Assembly: GCA_028554795.2 (NCBI GenBank)
Contig: CM068835.1
Location: forward strand, 35,234,401 to 35,298,400
Direction: 5' to 3'
DNA length: 64,000 bases
From: Sinohyriopsis cumingii
Lineage: Eukaryota; Mollusca; Bivalvia; Unionida; Unionidae
Numbering within the stretch: position 1 is the stretch's first letter; each line of letters begins with the position of its first letter. The translations under genes and the position numbers were made by a program. Below are positions 53,101 to 60,441 of the stretch, one piece after another. A model generated the notes under the pieces. It did no database searches. It was given only the letters and a program-made list of their open reading frames with translations, and was not told the DNA's origin.

Positions 53101-56100
53101 TTGTCTATAGAGAAATAATCTCATTTGGGCTTTTACTTTACACTGGAAAGTGCTTGTGACCAGTTTAGAGTTGCATTTTAATTTTTATTCAAATTATTTG
53201 GATTCTAAAAGTCAGATTAATACTTTCTCCTGGAAATATTTGAGTGTTCAAACAGAATTCTTGGACAAAACATTTATTTAAATTTTATTTGAAAATTTAA
53301 ACATCAGACTTATTGTTTGTGGATCAACAAAGAACTGTAGACACATCTGTATTATAAAGGCTACAGTATACGCCATCGGCTTCCATTTTGGATTTTTCAT
53401 CAGGACTCGAACTTGAATTCATTAGAACATTTCATTACTAGGACTTCTAAAATTTAATTCCTGGATTATTCCTGGATTATTTTCGGATTTGAATCTTAAA
53501 ACCATAAGTTCTTATTTTTTCATTTTTACATCGATTTTATTCCAGGGAAATAAATTATTTGTTAAATGTTTCAAAGCTTGTTGTTTTCACTCTTTCTTTT
53601 GTTACTGTTTATTTGAGCCTAAACACATAACAGCTGTCTTGAAAAATCAATTTAATCAACCACTGAAACACTAATTTTTGAAAATGTAATCTTTTACTTT
53701 TCATAGTTTCTCAACTAATCAGTAATCTGAAACAAACTATAATTAACCAAAAGAGTCCAAACATTTCTCATGTTCCTAGGTGGCTAAGTTTCAGGATTTC
53801 GATGCAATCTTTCTAAATGAATCTTTCCACAGAAAGATATGTTTCTGTGTTTTATTTCTAGCTTTTGATTTAATATGAATTAAACACATATTATGACAAG
53901 TATACACACACACACAGACACACACACCAGTAGGTGGCCTACATTTTTGTTCATCATTTAACACGTGGACATGTTTAACCCCAAAATTCCCCATTACCAA
54001 ACATTTTCAATCAATAATCCATCAATGAAACTGTCCAACAACTCAGTAAAAATTTTAAAAGGACTCAAGCTTTTATAAATTCCGTGATTTCCTACATTTG
54101 CCATCAAACTTGAATACAGAGATAAAAATAAATGCGTTGTGAACATATACATGTCAAGAGTCCTGCCCTTATGAAGGCAAGAACAAAGAATATTTTGGTA
54201 TGTGTATTTCCGATTTACCCACATGTAAGCCCTGACTATTCTCTTGAGAAGTGCTTCAGCAATTTTGTTCTTCACTCCTCTTTGGTCTCCAACTTGGGAA
54301 ATGAAAAACTGGTTCTGAAAAGAACAGGTACATATTACTGTACTAAGTTTTAGTAAGCTCCATATTAAAAAAATGCTTCTGTAAAAAAAAGTTAAATTAA
54401 AACTTTTCCATTCCAAAATATTTAATTTTAAATCTTCATTTTCCATGGAAGATTCTGTTTTATTAAAAACAATGTCAACAATGAACAAAATTTTAAAAAC
54501 CCTGAAAGGTTTCTATTCATGGGTAAAATAACTATTAGTAAATTACATGTGCTAGCATCTTCTTTCAAACAATTCCAAAACATCCCAAAATATTAAAAGT
54601 ATCTAAAATGTTTTCTTGTTTCATTGTTTACGCATGTAGTTTCCCATGAGGATTTCAAATCTTATCTAGTGTTGAAAGTTTTTGGAAGCAAAGAATCCAC
54701 AGGTACTTTTCTAGTGACAAAACATACTGTTTAAGGAATCTGCATCGTAGCTGAGACATTTCGGTCGACAAGGACTGCCAAGTAATACAGTGGAAACAAA
54801 CTGAAAAGAACATCCTTCCTACCAAGGATATTTTGTAACTATCCACTGAATTACATGGTGGTCAACCAAAGTCAAGACATATATGATAATGTGGCAACAA
54901 GTGACCTGTATATACTTCCTTACAACAAAGTCAATCTGCAAACAACAAAGATCCAGTTCTGCTGTAGTATAATGCGCTGCAGTTCAGGGTCTATGTTGTT
55001 TGTTCTGCTGACTGCTCCTAACAAACTGCACAGACCCAGATCTGAGGGCACATTATGCAACGGCAGATCTGGGTTTGTGCAGTTTGCAGTCGGATTCATC
55101 TTGCAAGAGAGTATATACAGTAGTTTACCCTGACGAGGATTTACTGAGTGATGACTGAATGGGTGCTCATACCACATCATCAATGGAAAGGATCTTCCAT
55201 TCTAAGGCAAACAAAGTAAAGTGCCTTTCCCCCAAGCTGCAACATGGCAGTCAATTCAGCCTGGATTGGGAAAGATTCAAACCCACAGCCATCTGAACCA
55301 ATGAGCCACAATGACCCCGTTTATTCAGATACTTGACTATTTTTCAGACTTTTTGATGAATCTCACCTTTACATGAGTACGGAATGTACCTTGTATGTGC
55401 ATTACAATGGCTACTGAATATGTATGACATTTATCTTCTGAAGGCATTCAAGCTAAACATCATGCCTGAACAGAATAGAGTGTTCTTTCCTGTGAACGAT
55501 ACTGCACTGCATGTCCACTGAACATAACAGGCACAAACTCTAAAACGGAATAACTACCAAATGTAAATCAATACAATTTTACTGTTTTGATCAATACATT
55601 ACAAACTCAAGAGGGAGATGTTCTTCTTCAGTTGGTAACAAATGTGTTTGGGAAACTTGAAGAAAGTAGACTTATAAAGTGGAGATCCTGTAAACATGAC
55701 CTTTAGACTTTTGACCTCTATGACTACGTATGAACTTAAAAAACTATATCAGGAAACTTGACTTGTTAACTGGAAAATATGGTAATTCCTATGACATACT
55801 GCATTAAAATGTGTTTTGCATTTGTTTGTAAGATATCAACAAGCTAATTCCTACAATGATCTACACCTGAAATTAAACTGTCTAGAATAAAAGCCAATTC
55901 CTAAGACATCTTGCACTTGATATTAATCCATCAAGAAAAACAGCTAGTTCCTAAAACAATTTGCCCAAAAATAAAGTCATCTAGAACTTAACTAATTCCT
56001 ATTAAGTTTTGCACGTGAAATAAGGTCATAGAGAAAAAAATAAATTCCTATATCTCCTTGCAAACAATAATGAGCCATCTAGAAAATAATGATGTTTTGC

Positions 56101-57214
56101 ACTTGAAATTAAGCTATCTAGAAATGAATCTATTTCCTACAACATTTTGCACTACAAATTAAGTCAGCTAGAAAACTTTTAATTCTTACAACAGTTTCTA
56201 CTATAATACATTTTTCACTCAAAATTAAGCTATCTTGAAAGAAAAAAAAACTTTAAATACTGCAAACTTTTGCATTCAAAATTAAGCTATCTAGAAAAAA
56301 CCCGATTCCTATGATATGGTACATCAGAAGAAAAAAAAACATCTAGAAAATAAACAGTTAAATTCCTATGGCATTTTGCACTGGAATACAATCTGCACCT
56401 GAAATTAACCACCTAGAAACAAGGTGTCTGATCCCTAAAACATTTGGCACCAGAAAATTAATCCAACAAGAATATATGCATTTTGCACTTAAAATTAAAT
56501 CATCTAGAACATTTTATACCTAACTGCTATGTTTTAGCAATTGCAATGACGGCATCAAGAAAACAAACCATAAAATTCTTATGATGTGTGTAATCAAAAA
56601 TAAGCCCTCTAGAAAATAAGCTGTTTAATTCCAATGACCCATTGTTCTCAAGTATAGTTTACACTTCAAATTACGCCATCAAGAAAGTAAAGCACCTAAG
56701 CTAAATACATATCTTTGATGCATGAAACACTGATATTTGAAGTTATAAACCAAAGAGATTTGCAAAATTATTTACCAGTTAATTAAGAAATAACATGCTC
56801 TTTGTTGATGCTGCATACAAAAAACGTTCTTCTATATTCTCATAATATATGTTGTTGACTTTTGAACTATTTCACACTCGTCTATGACATTTTAACTTCA
56901 AAATAAGCCTATCTCAAAATTATACCATCCCTGATAATAAACTGAAATTCTCTTTACTAATAACTATTAACAGTTGTGGCTTATTTTTGAGTCTAACATG
57001 TATTTTAATACAGCTGAAAATAATTTGGATAATAAAAAAAATGGACAAGTGATGTCCATATCCCATATCAATAATCATGGCTGAGACCAGAAAGCAAACT
57101 GACCTCTATGTATATGAAATGCTTGGCATTATCAATACAATCTATGTAGGCTGTATGAATAGATCTTTCCACCCTGTTTATACCTGCTGACCAACCACAT
57201 GAACTTCGCAGAAT
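34878..57214 (-). CDS. PLD1: phospholipase D, C-terminal third (six exons)
   Basis: This gene encodes a classical PX/PH-type phospholipase D, which hydrolyses phosphatidylcholine to phosphatidic acid and choline at intracellular membranes. Six exons join in frame to give the last 333 residues. Residues 1-40 hold the ILRS..GWSAGI ... HFIYIENQFF segment; 80-110 hold VYVVLPLLPAFEGDI and AVTHWNY. The second HKD motif begins at His153 (HSKLMIVDDD) and is followed by GSANINDRS. The C-terminus ends KTWV. All introns are GT/AG and codon phases agree at every junction. Mammalian PLD1 is about 1070 residues, so the PX, PH and first HKD parts should lie beyond 64000. Invertebrates often have one PLD1/2 orthologue, so the symbol is by similarity. 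Introns carry SINEs, MITEs, a dead hAT gene and a DIRS element. Confidence 0.93.
35665..35935 (-). repeat. tRNA-derived SINE, family A, head truncated
   Basis: The body matches the copies at 30.2 and 50.5 kb. Similarity stops at 35935, within the tRNA-like head just after the decayed B-box. It lies in the last PLD intron, in the same orientation as the gene. Confidence 0.75.
35975..36140. mobile_element. remnant resembling a DIRS element end
   Basis: TTTCTCTGAGAATACTTACC followed by ATTACATTTATGTTAGAG closely resembles the left end of the DIRS element (57731-57770). Weaker resemblance continues through a CTACCTGTCC-like stretch. It may be a decayed terminal repeat of a related element; no coding part follows. 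Confidence 0.45.
36739..37391 (+). pseudogene. possible nested coding remnant, unrecognised
   Basis: I do not recognise the product. On the plus strand, opposite to PLD and inside its last intron, an ATG in good context (GGAGATGG) opens an 18-codon frame up to a consensus donor at 36793. Protein-like stretches follow at 36950-37060 (APKFSPSHSLSESRMERIIL in a frame broken by a TAG) and 37270-37391 (SDAEDFILHPNIHPLAPPHY, then a stop). An inverted minisatellite separates the pieces. This could be a broken retrocopy or small nested gene, but coincidence is possible. Confidence 0.22.
36826..37258. repeat. inverted minisatellite (arms 36826-36915 and 37140-37258)
   Basis: The right arm has three tandem units of about 45 bp (CCCATACACCCACCTTCCCA ... 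CCATAGTAGGAGTT). The left arm holds two units in the opposite orientation (GGGAAGGTGAGTGTATGGGG). About 225 bp of unrelated sequence lies between the arms. Confidence 0.9.
37527..37690. repeat. 82-bp tandem duplication
   Basis: GAGTAACAATAACAACACTG through CTCTGGTCTATGACTAGTA occurs twice in direct succession with one difference. A diverged relative occurs at 25495-25620. Confidence 0.93.
37740..39480. repeat. degenerate ~140-bp intronic tandem repeat
   Basis: Phrases such as AAGATGGCCACTGT.G, GCCATATTGGA.GTCAGATC, CACCATTTTCATTTAGGACC and AAGTCTTTC.GTGAAA recur. Starts lie near 38420, 38556, 38704, 38840, 38981, 39078, 39213 and 39358, usually 135-148 bp apart. It lies within the last PLD intron. 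Confidence 0.7.
39481..40569. other. PLD intron, no other feature seen
   Basis: AT-rich intron sequence next to the HKD exon; no repeat or gene recognised. Confidence 0.5.
40570..40908 (-). CDS. PLD1: PLD exon with second HKD motif
   Basis: 113 codons, phase 0 at both ends. Acceptor TATTATAG precedes GTG ACA GAA; the donor is AGG|GTAATT. It encodes VTELVYVHSKLMIVDDD with the HxKxxxxD catalytic signature, then GSANINDRSMLGTRDSEIAV, and ends near NTSVYHR. In this family the two HKD motifs together form the active site, with a phosphohistidine intermediate. The spliced frame continues into VFRCIPDD of the terminal exon. Confidence 0.95.
40909..41589. other. PLD intron, small local duplication
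   Basis: A phrase of about 100 bp around GTGCACTCTGTAATAAAGT occurs twice in tandem (41285 and 41375). No gene seen. Confidence 0.5.
41590..42120. repeat. degenerate ~140-bp repeat (GGATGCTTTCTG type)
   Basis: AGGATGCT.TCT phrases recur near 41646, 41784, 41936 and 42021, with CAGTGGCCATATTATATTG near 41968. The wording matches the array at 48.6-49.45 kb. Confidence 0.6.
42121..44448. other. PLD intron, no gene supported
   Basis: Short open frames at 42474-42677, 42759-43043 (plus) and 43408-43695 (minus) are unrecognised. A phrase around TTAGTCTGGTTCCCTGA at 43250 recurs near 47995, so part of this interval is a dispersed repeat. Confidence 0.4.
44449..46571 (-). pseudogene. hAT transposase-like gene (ZNF862/KIAA1586 type), decayed
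   Basis: Pieces appear in the order expected for hAT transposases of this group. A start at 46571 gives MAECEITDYFQR. Near 46420-46200 lies a TTF-like zinc-finger region with broken frames (GMFW..C and FRTSALIRHA phrases). At 45727-45542 are VAFGSDGVSIMTG and VHCMAHRLNL, part of the RNase H-like fold. At 45490-45011 is a 159-residue stretch with VYNIRWLAFYG. At 44850-44456 is the C-terminal dimerisation region (NPFELW, FPNLLKLAKLAM, TADCERGF). Several in-frame stops and frame changes separate them, so no full protein can be made. Terminal repeats were not found. It lies in a PLD intron, in the same orientation as the gene. Confidence 0.85.
46572..47404. other. PLD intron, no feature supported
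   Basis: No repeat or gene recognised. Confidence 0.45.
47405..48179. mobile_element. possible hAT-type non-autonomous element
   Basis: CAGACCTGCCAAC at 47405-47417 is matched by its reverse complement at 48167-48179. This is the kind of CAG terminal repeat seen in hAT elements. Similarity fades inward and I found no convincing 8-bp flanking duplication, so the call is tentative. Confidence 0.4.
48228..48488 (-). repeat. tRNA-derived SINE, family B
   Basis: On the minus strand the head reads CCGAGTGGTCTAAAGCGC and later GTGGGTTCGAGTCTTGG, good A- and B-box matches with a spacer long enough for a Ser/Leu-type variable arm. The body and a (CAA)n-like tail lie toward 48230. It is the best-preserved head of this family in the window. 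Confidence 0.85.
48600..49450. repeat. degenerate ~140-bp intronic tandem repeat, about six units
   Basis: Phrases CAGTGGCCATATTTGATGGC, AGCATCATTTGTACA, GCTTTCTGTCAAATTTGGTC and TTTTTGAGAAGTCATTTAAA recur near 48651, 48800, 48934, 49074, 49211 and 49358. Related to 41590-42120 and probably to 37740-39480. Confidence 0.75.
49664..49795 (+). repeat. tRNA-derived SINE, family B, head missing
   Basis: Body and tail only, ending in (CAA)n. It has the same phrases as the 48.2 and 51.0 kb copies in the opposite orientation (GGTCGGTGGTTCTTTCCAGG). Confidence 0.8.
49827..49894 (-). CDS. PLD1: PLD exon (68 bp)
   Basis: Acceptor ATTTCCAG, donor CTG|GTGAGT. It begins with two bases of a split codon, which with G from the previous exon gives Val. 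It encodes DDPNKYICFCGLRTHAELRG and two more residues, the segment that precedes the second HKD motif in PLD enzymes. Too short to stand out as an open frame; found from its position between flanking exons. Confidence 0.92.
50392..50683 (-). repeat. tRNA-derived SINE, family A
   Basis: Near full length. The tRNA-like head at about 50615-50680 on the minus strand is decayed; the body matches the 30.2 kb copy closely. Confidence 0.78.
50796..51009. mobile_element. dimeric-hairpin MITE, full copy
   Basis: Ends TACCATGTACACTTGCTTA and AAGTACATATGGTA are inverted relatives. Hairpin two is well kept (AAAGACCCAGATCTGCTGG with CAGCAGATTTGGGTCTT); hairpin one is decayed. Confidence 0.78.
51038..51297 (-). 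repeat. tRNA-derived SINE, family B
   Basis: Head at 51220-51297 on the minus strand with decayed A- and B-boxes; the body matches 48.2 kb closely. It starts 28 bp from a dimeric-hairpin MITE. Confidence 0.82.
51298..52421. other. PLD intron, no other feature seen
   Basis: AT-rich intron without recognised repeats. Confidence 0.5.
52422..52585 (-). CDS. PLD1: PLD exon (164 bp)
   Basis: Acceptor TTTTCATAG, donor G|GTGGGA. One base completes Met from the previous exon and one base starts Val of the next. It encodes NRETFRVYVVLPLLPAFEGD, then the AVTHWNY and LTQLRKK segments. VYVVLPLLPAFEGDI is a strong signature of eukaryotic PLD. Confidence 0.95.
52586..54222. other. PLD intron, no other feature seen
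   Basis: Contains a short CA tract at 53905-53927 and chance frames. Nothing else recognised. Confidence 0.5.
54223..54314 (-). CDS. PLD1: PLD exon (92 bp)
   Basis: Acceptor CTTTTCAG precedes AAC CAG TTT. The donor chosen is AT|GTGGGT, because it leaves two bases that combine with G of the next exon and keeps the frame; a second GT four bases on breaks the frame. It encodes NQFFISQVGDQRGVKNKIAE and on to KRIVRAY. Confidence 0.92.
54315..54904. other. PLD intron, no other feature seen
   Basis: No recognised repeat or gene. Confidence 0.5.
54905..55123. mobile_element. dimeric-hairpin MITE, full copy (best preserved)
   Basis: Ends CTGTATATACTTCCTTACAA and AGAGAGTATATACAGTA are inverted relatives. 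Hairpin one pairs CAAACAACAAAGATCCAGTT with its partner ending in CTATGTTGTTTG. Hairpin two pairs CAAACTGCACAGACCCAGAT with GATCTGGGTTTGTGCAGTTT. Loops of about 20 bases contain a conserved CATTATGC-like core. Confidence 0.85.
55195..55318 (-). repeat. tRNA-derived SINE remnant, family C
   Basis: On the minus strand, TGTGGCTCATTGGTTCAGA then GTGGGTTTGAATC form A- and B-box-like elements at tRNA spacing. The flanking body differs from families A and B. Single copy in the window. Confidence 0.55.
55740..56700. repeat. degenerate ~45-bp minisatellite
   Basis: The phrases ATTCCTA.AACATTTTGCAC, TTGAAATTAAGC.ATCTAGAA and ATAA recur about 18 times with frequent indels. It lies in a PLD intron between exons at 54.3 and 57.1 kb. 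Confidence 0.8.
57104..57214 (-). CDS. PLD1: PLD exon (111 bp), first in window
   Basis: Acceptor TTTTACAG precedes ATT CTG CGA; donor GAG|GTCAGT. Phase 0 at both ends. It encodes 37 residues: ILRSSCGWSAGIN, then SIHTAYIDCIDNAKHFIYIE, which joins NQFF of the next exon. The upstream exon must lie beyond 64000, so the intron exceeds 6.7 kb and holds the DIRS element. Confidence 0.93.
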
Positions 57215-57429
57215 CTGTAAAATAATGAATCTCTTCAATTAAGCTGGGTATACTATCTTTGCACCAAAAGATTCTCATATTTTAGTAAATGCAATATATT
57301 TGTTCAGTAAAAGTTTCACAAATTAAATGACAGAGAACATTATACCATGCATTATCAAGTCAATTACAATGAAATATATTTTTGTAAATTTTGGTGTCCT
57401 AAAAACATGATTTGCATGTGAAACTTGCA

Positions 57430-57705
57430 GAAATACACTTACATACACATAACTACCTCATTTACATGCCACATTATTAAAATCATTCGTAACTCACATT
57501 TACACATGCAACTTTATCAAACTGTATAATTCATTACTCTCTTTTATGTGTTACATAATAATGAAACTGTATCATTTATAGCTCCCTCAGTTACATGCCA
57601 TTTCATGAAACTGTCTCATTCATAATTTCCTCATTTACATGCCATTTCATGAAACTATCATTCATAGCTCCATTACAAGACAATTTATAAAACTGCATAA
57701 TTATA
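57430..57705. repeat. 42-bp minisatellite, left part (diverged)
   Basis: Units carry CATTTACATGCCATTTCATG, AAACTGT and CATTCATA phrases. The same unit resumes at 62996, so the DIRS element split the array. Confidence 0.85.
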
Positions 57706-57752
57706 AGAAAGCAAATTTTTAGTAAATTGTGTTTCTCCGAGAATACTTACCC

Positions 57753-57914
57753 GATCACATTAACGTTAGGGATATAAGCCTGCTACCTCTCGAATCCAGC
57801 CCTAATAAAAGAAGAAAATTCGTCTTTTCGGTCTATCTCATATAGACCAAAGGGCAATAACTCTTGCCCCTTACCTCTTCTTGCCACTGCCAGGTGTCAC
57901 TAGTTTTTTAAGCT
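57753..57914. repeat. DIRS inverted terminal repeat, 3' side
   Basis: Matches the reverse complement of 62812-62972 at roughly 90 per cent by eye. Landmarks are TATAAGCCTGCTACCTCTC, CTATCTCATATAGACCAAAG and CACTGCCAGGTGTCACTAG. Confidence 0.92.
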
Positions 57915-57973
57915 GAGCGATATATATTATACGAGGATGCTCGCACAGCGGGGTGGTTGAGAGGGTTTTTAAG

Positions 57974-58058
57974 TAATGTGATTTGGTAAGTATTCTTGGA
58001 GAAACACAATTTACTAAAAATTTGCTTTCTCCTTCAAATACGTTCTCCAATCACATTA
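57974..58058. repeat. DIRS internal complementary region
   Basis: Bases 57974-58025 are the reverse complement of the left end 57711-57762 with 3 mismatches in 52. TTTCT at 58026-58030 is the complement of the AGAAA flanks. Bases 58031-58058 are the reverse complement of the right end 62963-62990 with 4 mismatches in 28. This records the joined ends of the circle and is a hallmark of DIRS1-type elements. Confidence 0.93.
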
Positions 58059-58307
58059 TAGAGAATAAGTAATAGGAGGAGGAGGGAATGCTGAGCATCC
58101 TACCTCCACCCTGGGTACCGTCTAGGGAATGATGGCTGGATTCCCCATTTGAACGATAACCCGTTCTCCTAATTTCATCAGCAACACAGCCTAGGGTCCC
58201 GTGATATGTGACCCCTATATACGGTTAAGAAGATAGTTATTGAAATCTTCTTACCTACGAAATTTCACTGGCGAATCCAGCGAAGCTGATAGGTTGTGCT
58301 GATTGTT

Positions 58308-59705
58308 TTAAATGGGTCTGGTGGTCATCTGGGCTGCCGACACTGGACCTACCAGATTCAAGGTTTGCCTCTGCAAAGCCAAATCTCTGAGATAAAAACT
58401 GGAGAAGGTTGACTCTGCATGCCAGCCAACAGCTTCTATTATATCTCGGATCGAAACATTGCGTTCGAATGCCAGGCTCGCCGAGATTGCTCTAATCTCA
58501 TGAGCCGTAATCTTCATGAGGCGATTCTGATCTTGTGAGACCTCAGAGTACGCTGAGCGTATAACCCACTTCAGCCATGAAGCAAGGGCTTGAGGGGTGA
58601 TATCCTGTTTACCAGCTTTGACCGGAAGAAAGAGGCACTTACGTGTGTCCCGACACGCCTCTGTGCGTTTTAAATAGTGCTTGAGTGCACAAACAGGATC
58701 TTGCATGGCTGCTGCTCTTGACTTATCTATGGAAGAGAGCGAGCGAATGATGATTCTTTGATTGCCAATGGATGGTAACCTATTTTTGGCTACAAAGCCT
58801 GGTTGCGTCAGGAGGACCACCGAACCATCTGATCTGAACTGAAGAAAGTTCGGGTCACTGGAAAGGGCATGTAACTCGCTCACCCTGTATGCTGAAGCTA
58901 AGGCTATCAAGAAACATGTTTTGCATGATAGTAGCTTTAACGAAGTGTGGGCTAAAGGTTCAAATTTGTCTGAATTGAGCCATGTTAAAACCCAGGACAG
59001 ATTCCATTTTGGAAACAGGGTGAGGGATTTTGGTCGATTGAAATCAAAATTGTCTAAAAGATCTAATAGATCTTTGTTATACCCAATATCACATCTACCA
59101 TGATGGTGGAATGTGTCTGATATCATGGAGCGGTAGCCTTTGATAGTAATTGGAGCCAACTGTTTCTCCTCGAAAAGCCAGAGAAAAAAGTCGGCCAGTT
59201 GAGGGATTGAGACACTCAAAGGGACGATGTTATTGATATGGCACCAGTCCCTGAAAACACGCCACTTTCCCTCGTAAGCCTTCAGAGTGGAGGGCCTTCT
59301 TGCTCTTGAGATTCTCTCCACAATCGAAGGTTTAAATTGTTTGTCTCGCAAGGCTGCCCGGACAAGAGCCAAGCGTGAAGAAGGAGACGGTCCGGGCAGG
59401 GGTGGAACACCTGTGACCGCGGTTGTTTGAGAAGATTTGGGCTGGTTGGAATCTTCCTGGGTAGATCTATCGCTAGATTGAGTAGATCGGTGACCCAGGA
59501 CTTGTTCCATCTGAGAGGGGCAATCAGAATCATCCGACAGTTCTGACCCCTTAACCTCTGGATTGTTTTCAGTACCAAAACCGTGGGAGGGTAGCGAATG
59601 CCCACAACCCCTCCCAGCTGATTGACTGAGCATCCACGGCCCAAGCCTCTGGGTCTGGAACCGGAGAGACGAAGGTGGGCAACTTGCGATTCCACCTTGT
59701 CGCAA
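58308..59705 (-). CDS. DIRS tyrosine recombinase
   Basis: An uninterrupted 465-codon frame. Residues 1-110 are low-complexity and overlap the upstream frame, so the true start may be internal. From about 115 a core-binding domain follows (RPSTLKAYEGKWRVFRDWC at 137-155). The catalytic domain has Arg274 (SAYRVSELHAL), His402 and Arg405 (AHEIRA), His429 (VGWHAE) and Tyr438 (FSSFYLRD), the complete R-H-R-H-Y set of tyrosine recombinases. In DIRS elements this enzyme inserts the circular DNA copy. It is the only element protein without an internal break, and ends about 250 bp before the internal complementary region. Confidence 0.93.
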   Translation of the reverse strand: MRQGGIASCPPSSLRFQTQRLGPWMLSQSAGRGCGHSLPSHGFGTENNPEVKGSELSDDSDCPSQMEQVLGHRSTQSSDRSTQEDSNQPKSSQTTAVTGVPPLPGPSPSSRLALVRAALRDKQFKPSIVERISRARRPSTLKAYEGKWRVFRDWCHINNIVPLSVSIPQLADFFLWLFEEKQLAPITIKGYRSMISDTFHHHGRCDIGYNKDLLDLLDNFDFNRPKSLTLFPKWNLSWVLTWLNSDKFEPLAHTSLKLLSCKTCFLIALASAYRVSELHALSSDPNFLQFRSDGSVVLLTQPGFVAKNRLPSIGNQRIIIRSLSSIDKSRAAAMQDPVCALKHYLKRTEACRDTRKCLFLPVKAGKQDITPQALASWLKWVIRSAYSEVSQDQNRLMKITAHEIRAISASLAFERNVSIRDIIEAVGWHAESTFSSFYLRDLALQRQTLNLVGPVSAAQMTTRPI

Positions 59706-60440
59706 AAAGATCGATCATCGGATGCCCCCAAAGTGTACAAATCCTAAGAAAGACTGATTGATGGAGTGACCATTCCGTGTGAATGACTTGACCTTTCCTG
59801 GAAAGAGTGTCAGCCAAGACATTAAGTCTGCTGGGAATGTGTCTGATTTGTACGTTGATGTGGAGGTTGTCGCACCAACGTAGAAACTGCCAGATCAGAA
59901 TGCACAGGTCTGGTGATTTGGTGCCCCCTTGTTTGAGGAGGTAAGTCACCACCACAGAGTTGTCTGACATAATGAGGACAGTTTTTCCTGTGAGTTGATC
60001 CTTCCAGAAATGAAAGGCACTGATGACAGCCCTCATTTCTAAAAGGTTGATGTGGAGAGGTCTCTCCCCTGGCTCCCACATGCCGCTGACTCTTGAATTT
60101 CGGTGGTAAAATGTGAGGTGTCTCAGGTCGATGATCGGCCTCAACTTGCCTTTTGCCTTCTGGATAAGAAAGAGCCTGGAATAAAACCCCGGCGACTGCG
60201 GTTTTTTCACAATCTCCACCGCCCGTTTTTCTCTGAGCGACCGTATCTCCTGTTGTAGAAAGGTATCCTTCTCCTGATCGGACGGTATGTCCGTGAAGAG
60301 GGGAGAGGAGGACAGGGGAGGGGGTTGGAAATGACCTGGATCACCCAATCGTTCTGAGGAAAAAAGGTGGTCCAGTGGTCCTGAAATTGCAGGAGGCAGC
60401 TGCCCACAGGTAGGCTGTCCGTGGGTGGTGGAGAGGGTAT
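59380..60440 (-). pseudogene. DIRS reverse transcriptase/RNase H, core deleted
   Basis: The start of the polymerase domain is present: LPVGSCLLQFQDHW in one frame, then QQEIRSLREKRAVEIV, GFYSRLFLIQKAKGK and RPIIDLRHL in the next after a frame break near 60320 in a C-rich run. The sequence then jumps within about ten residues to the RNase H domain, so the polymerase palm with its catalytic aspartates is missing. RNase H keeps INLLEMRAVISA, SDNSVVVTYLLKQGG and HIPSRLNVLADTLSR (Glu, Asp and Asp at 104, 129 and 180 of the 259-codon frame 59569-60348). The post-RNase H segment DLFATRWNRKLPTFVSPVPD is typical of DIRS. Another frame break near 59590 precedes a conserved tail (ILIAPLRWNKSWVTDLL) that overlaps the recombinase frame. 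Confidence 0.88.
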
Positions 60441-60441
60441 G

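Noticed and set aside
53905..53927. CA tract near a PLD exon as a splicing regulator
   Set aside because: It is about 300 bp from the exon and short; nothing else supports a role.
59282..59740. A separate 152-residue protein overlapping the recombinase
   Set aside because: Its middle (ILIAPLRWNKSWVTDLL) is the frame-shifted tail of the RT/RNase H protein; the N-terminal part is out of frame sequence.
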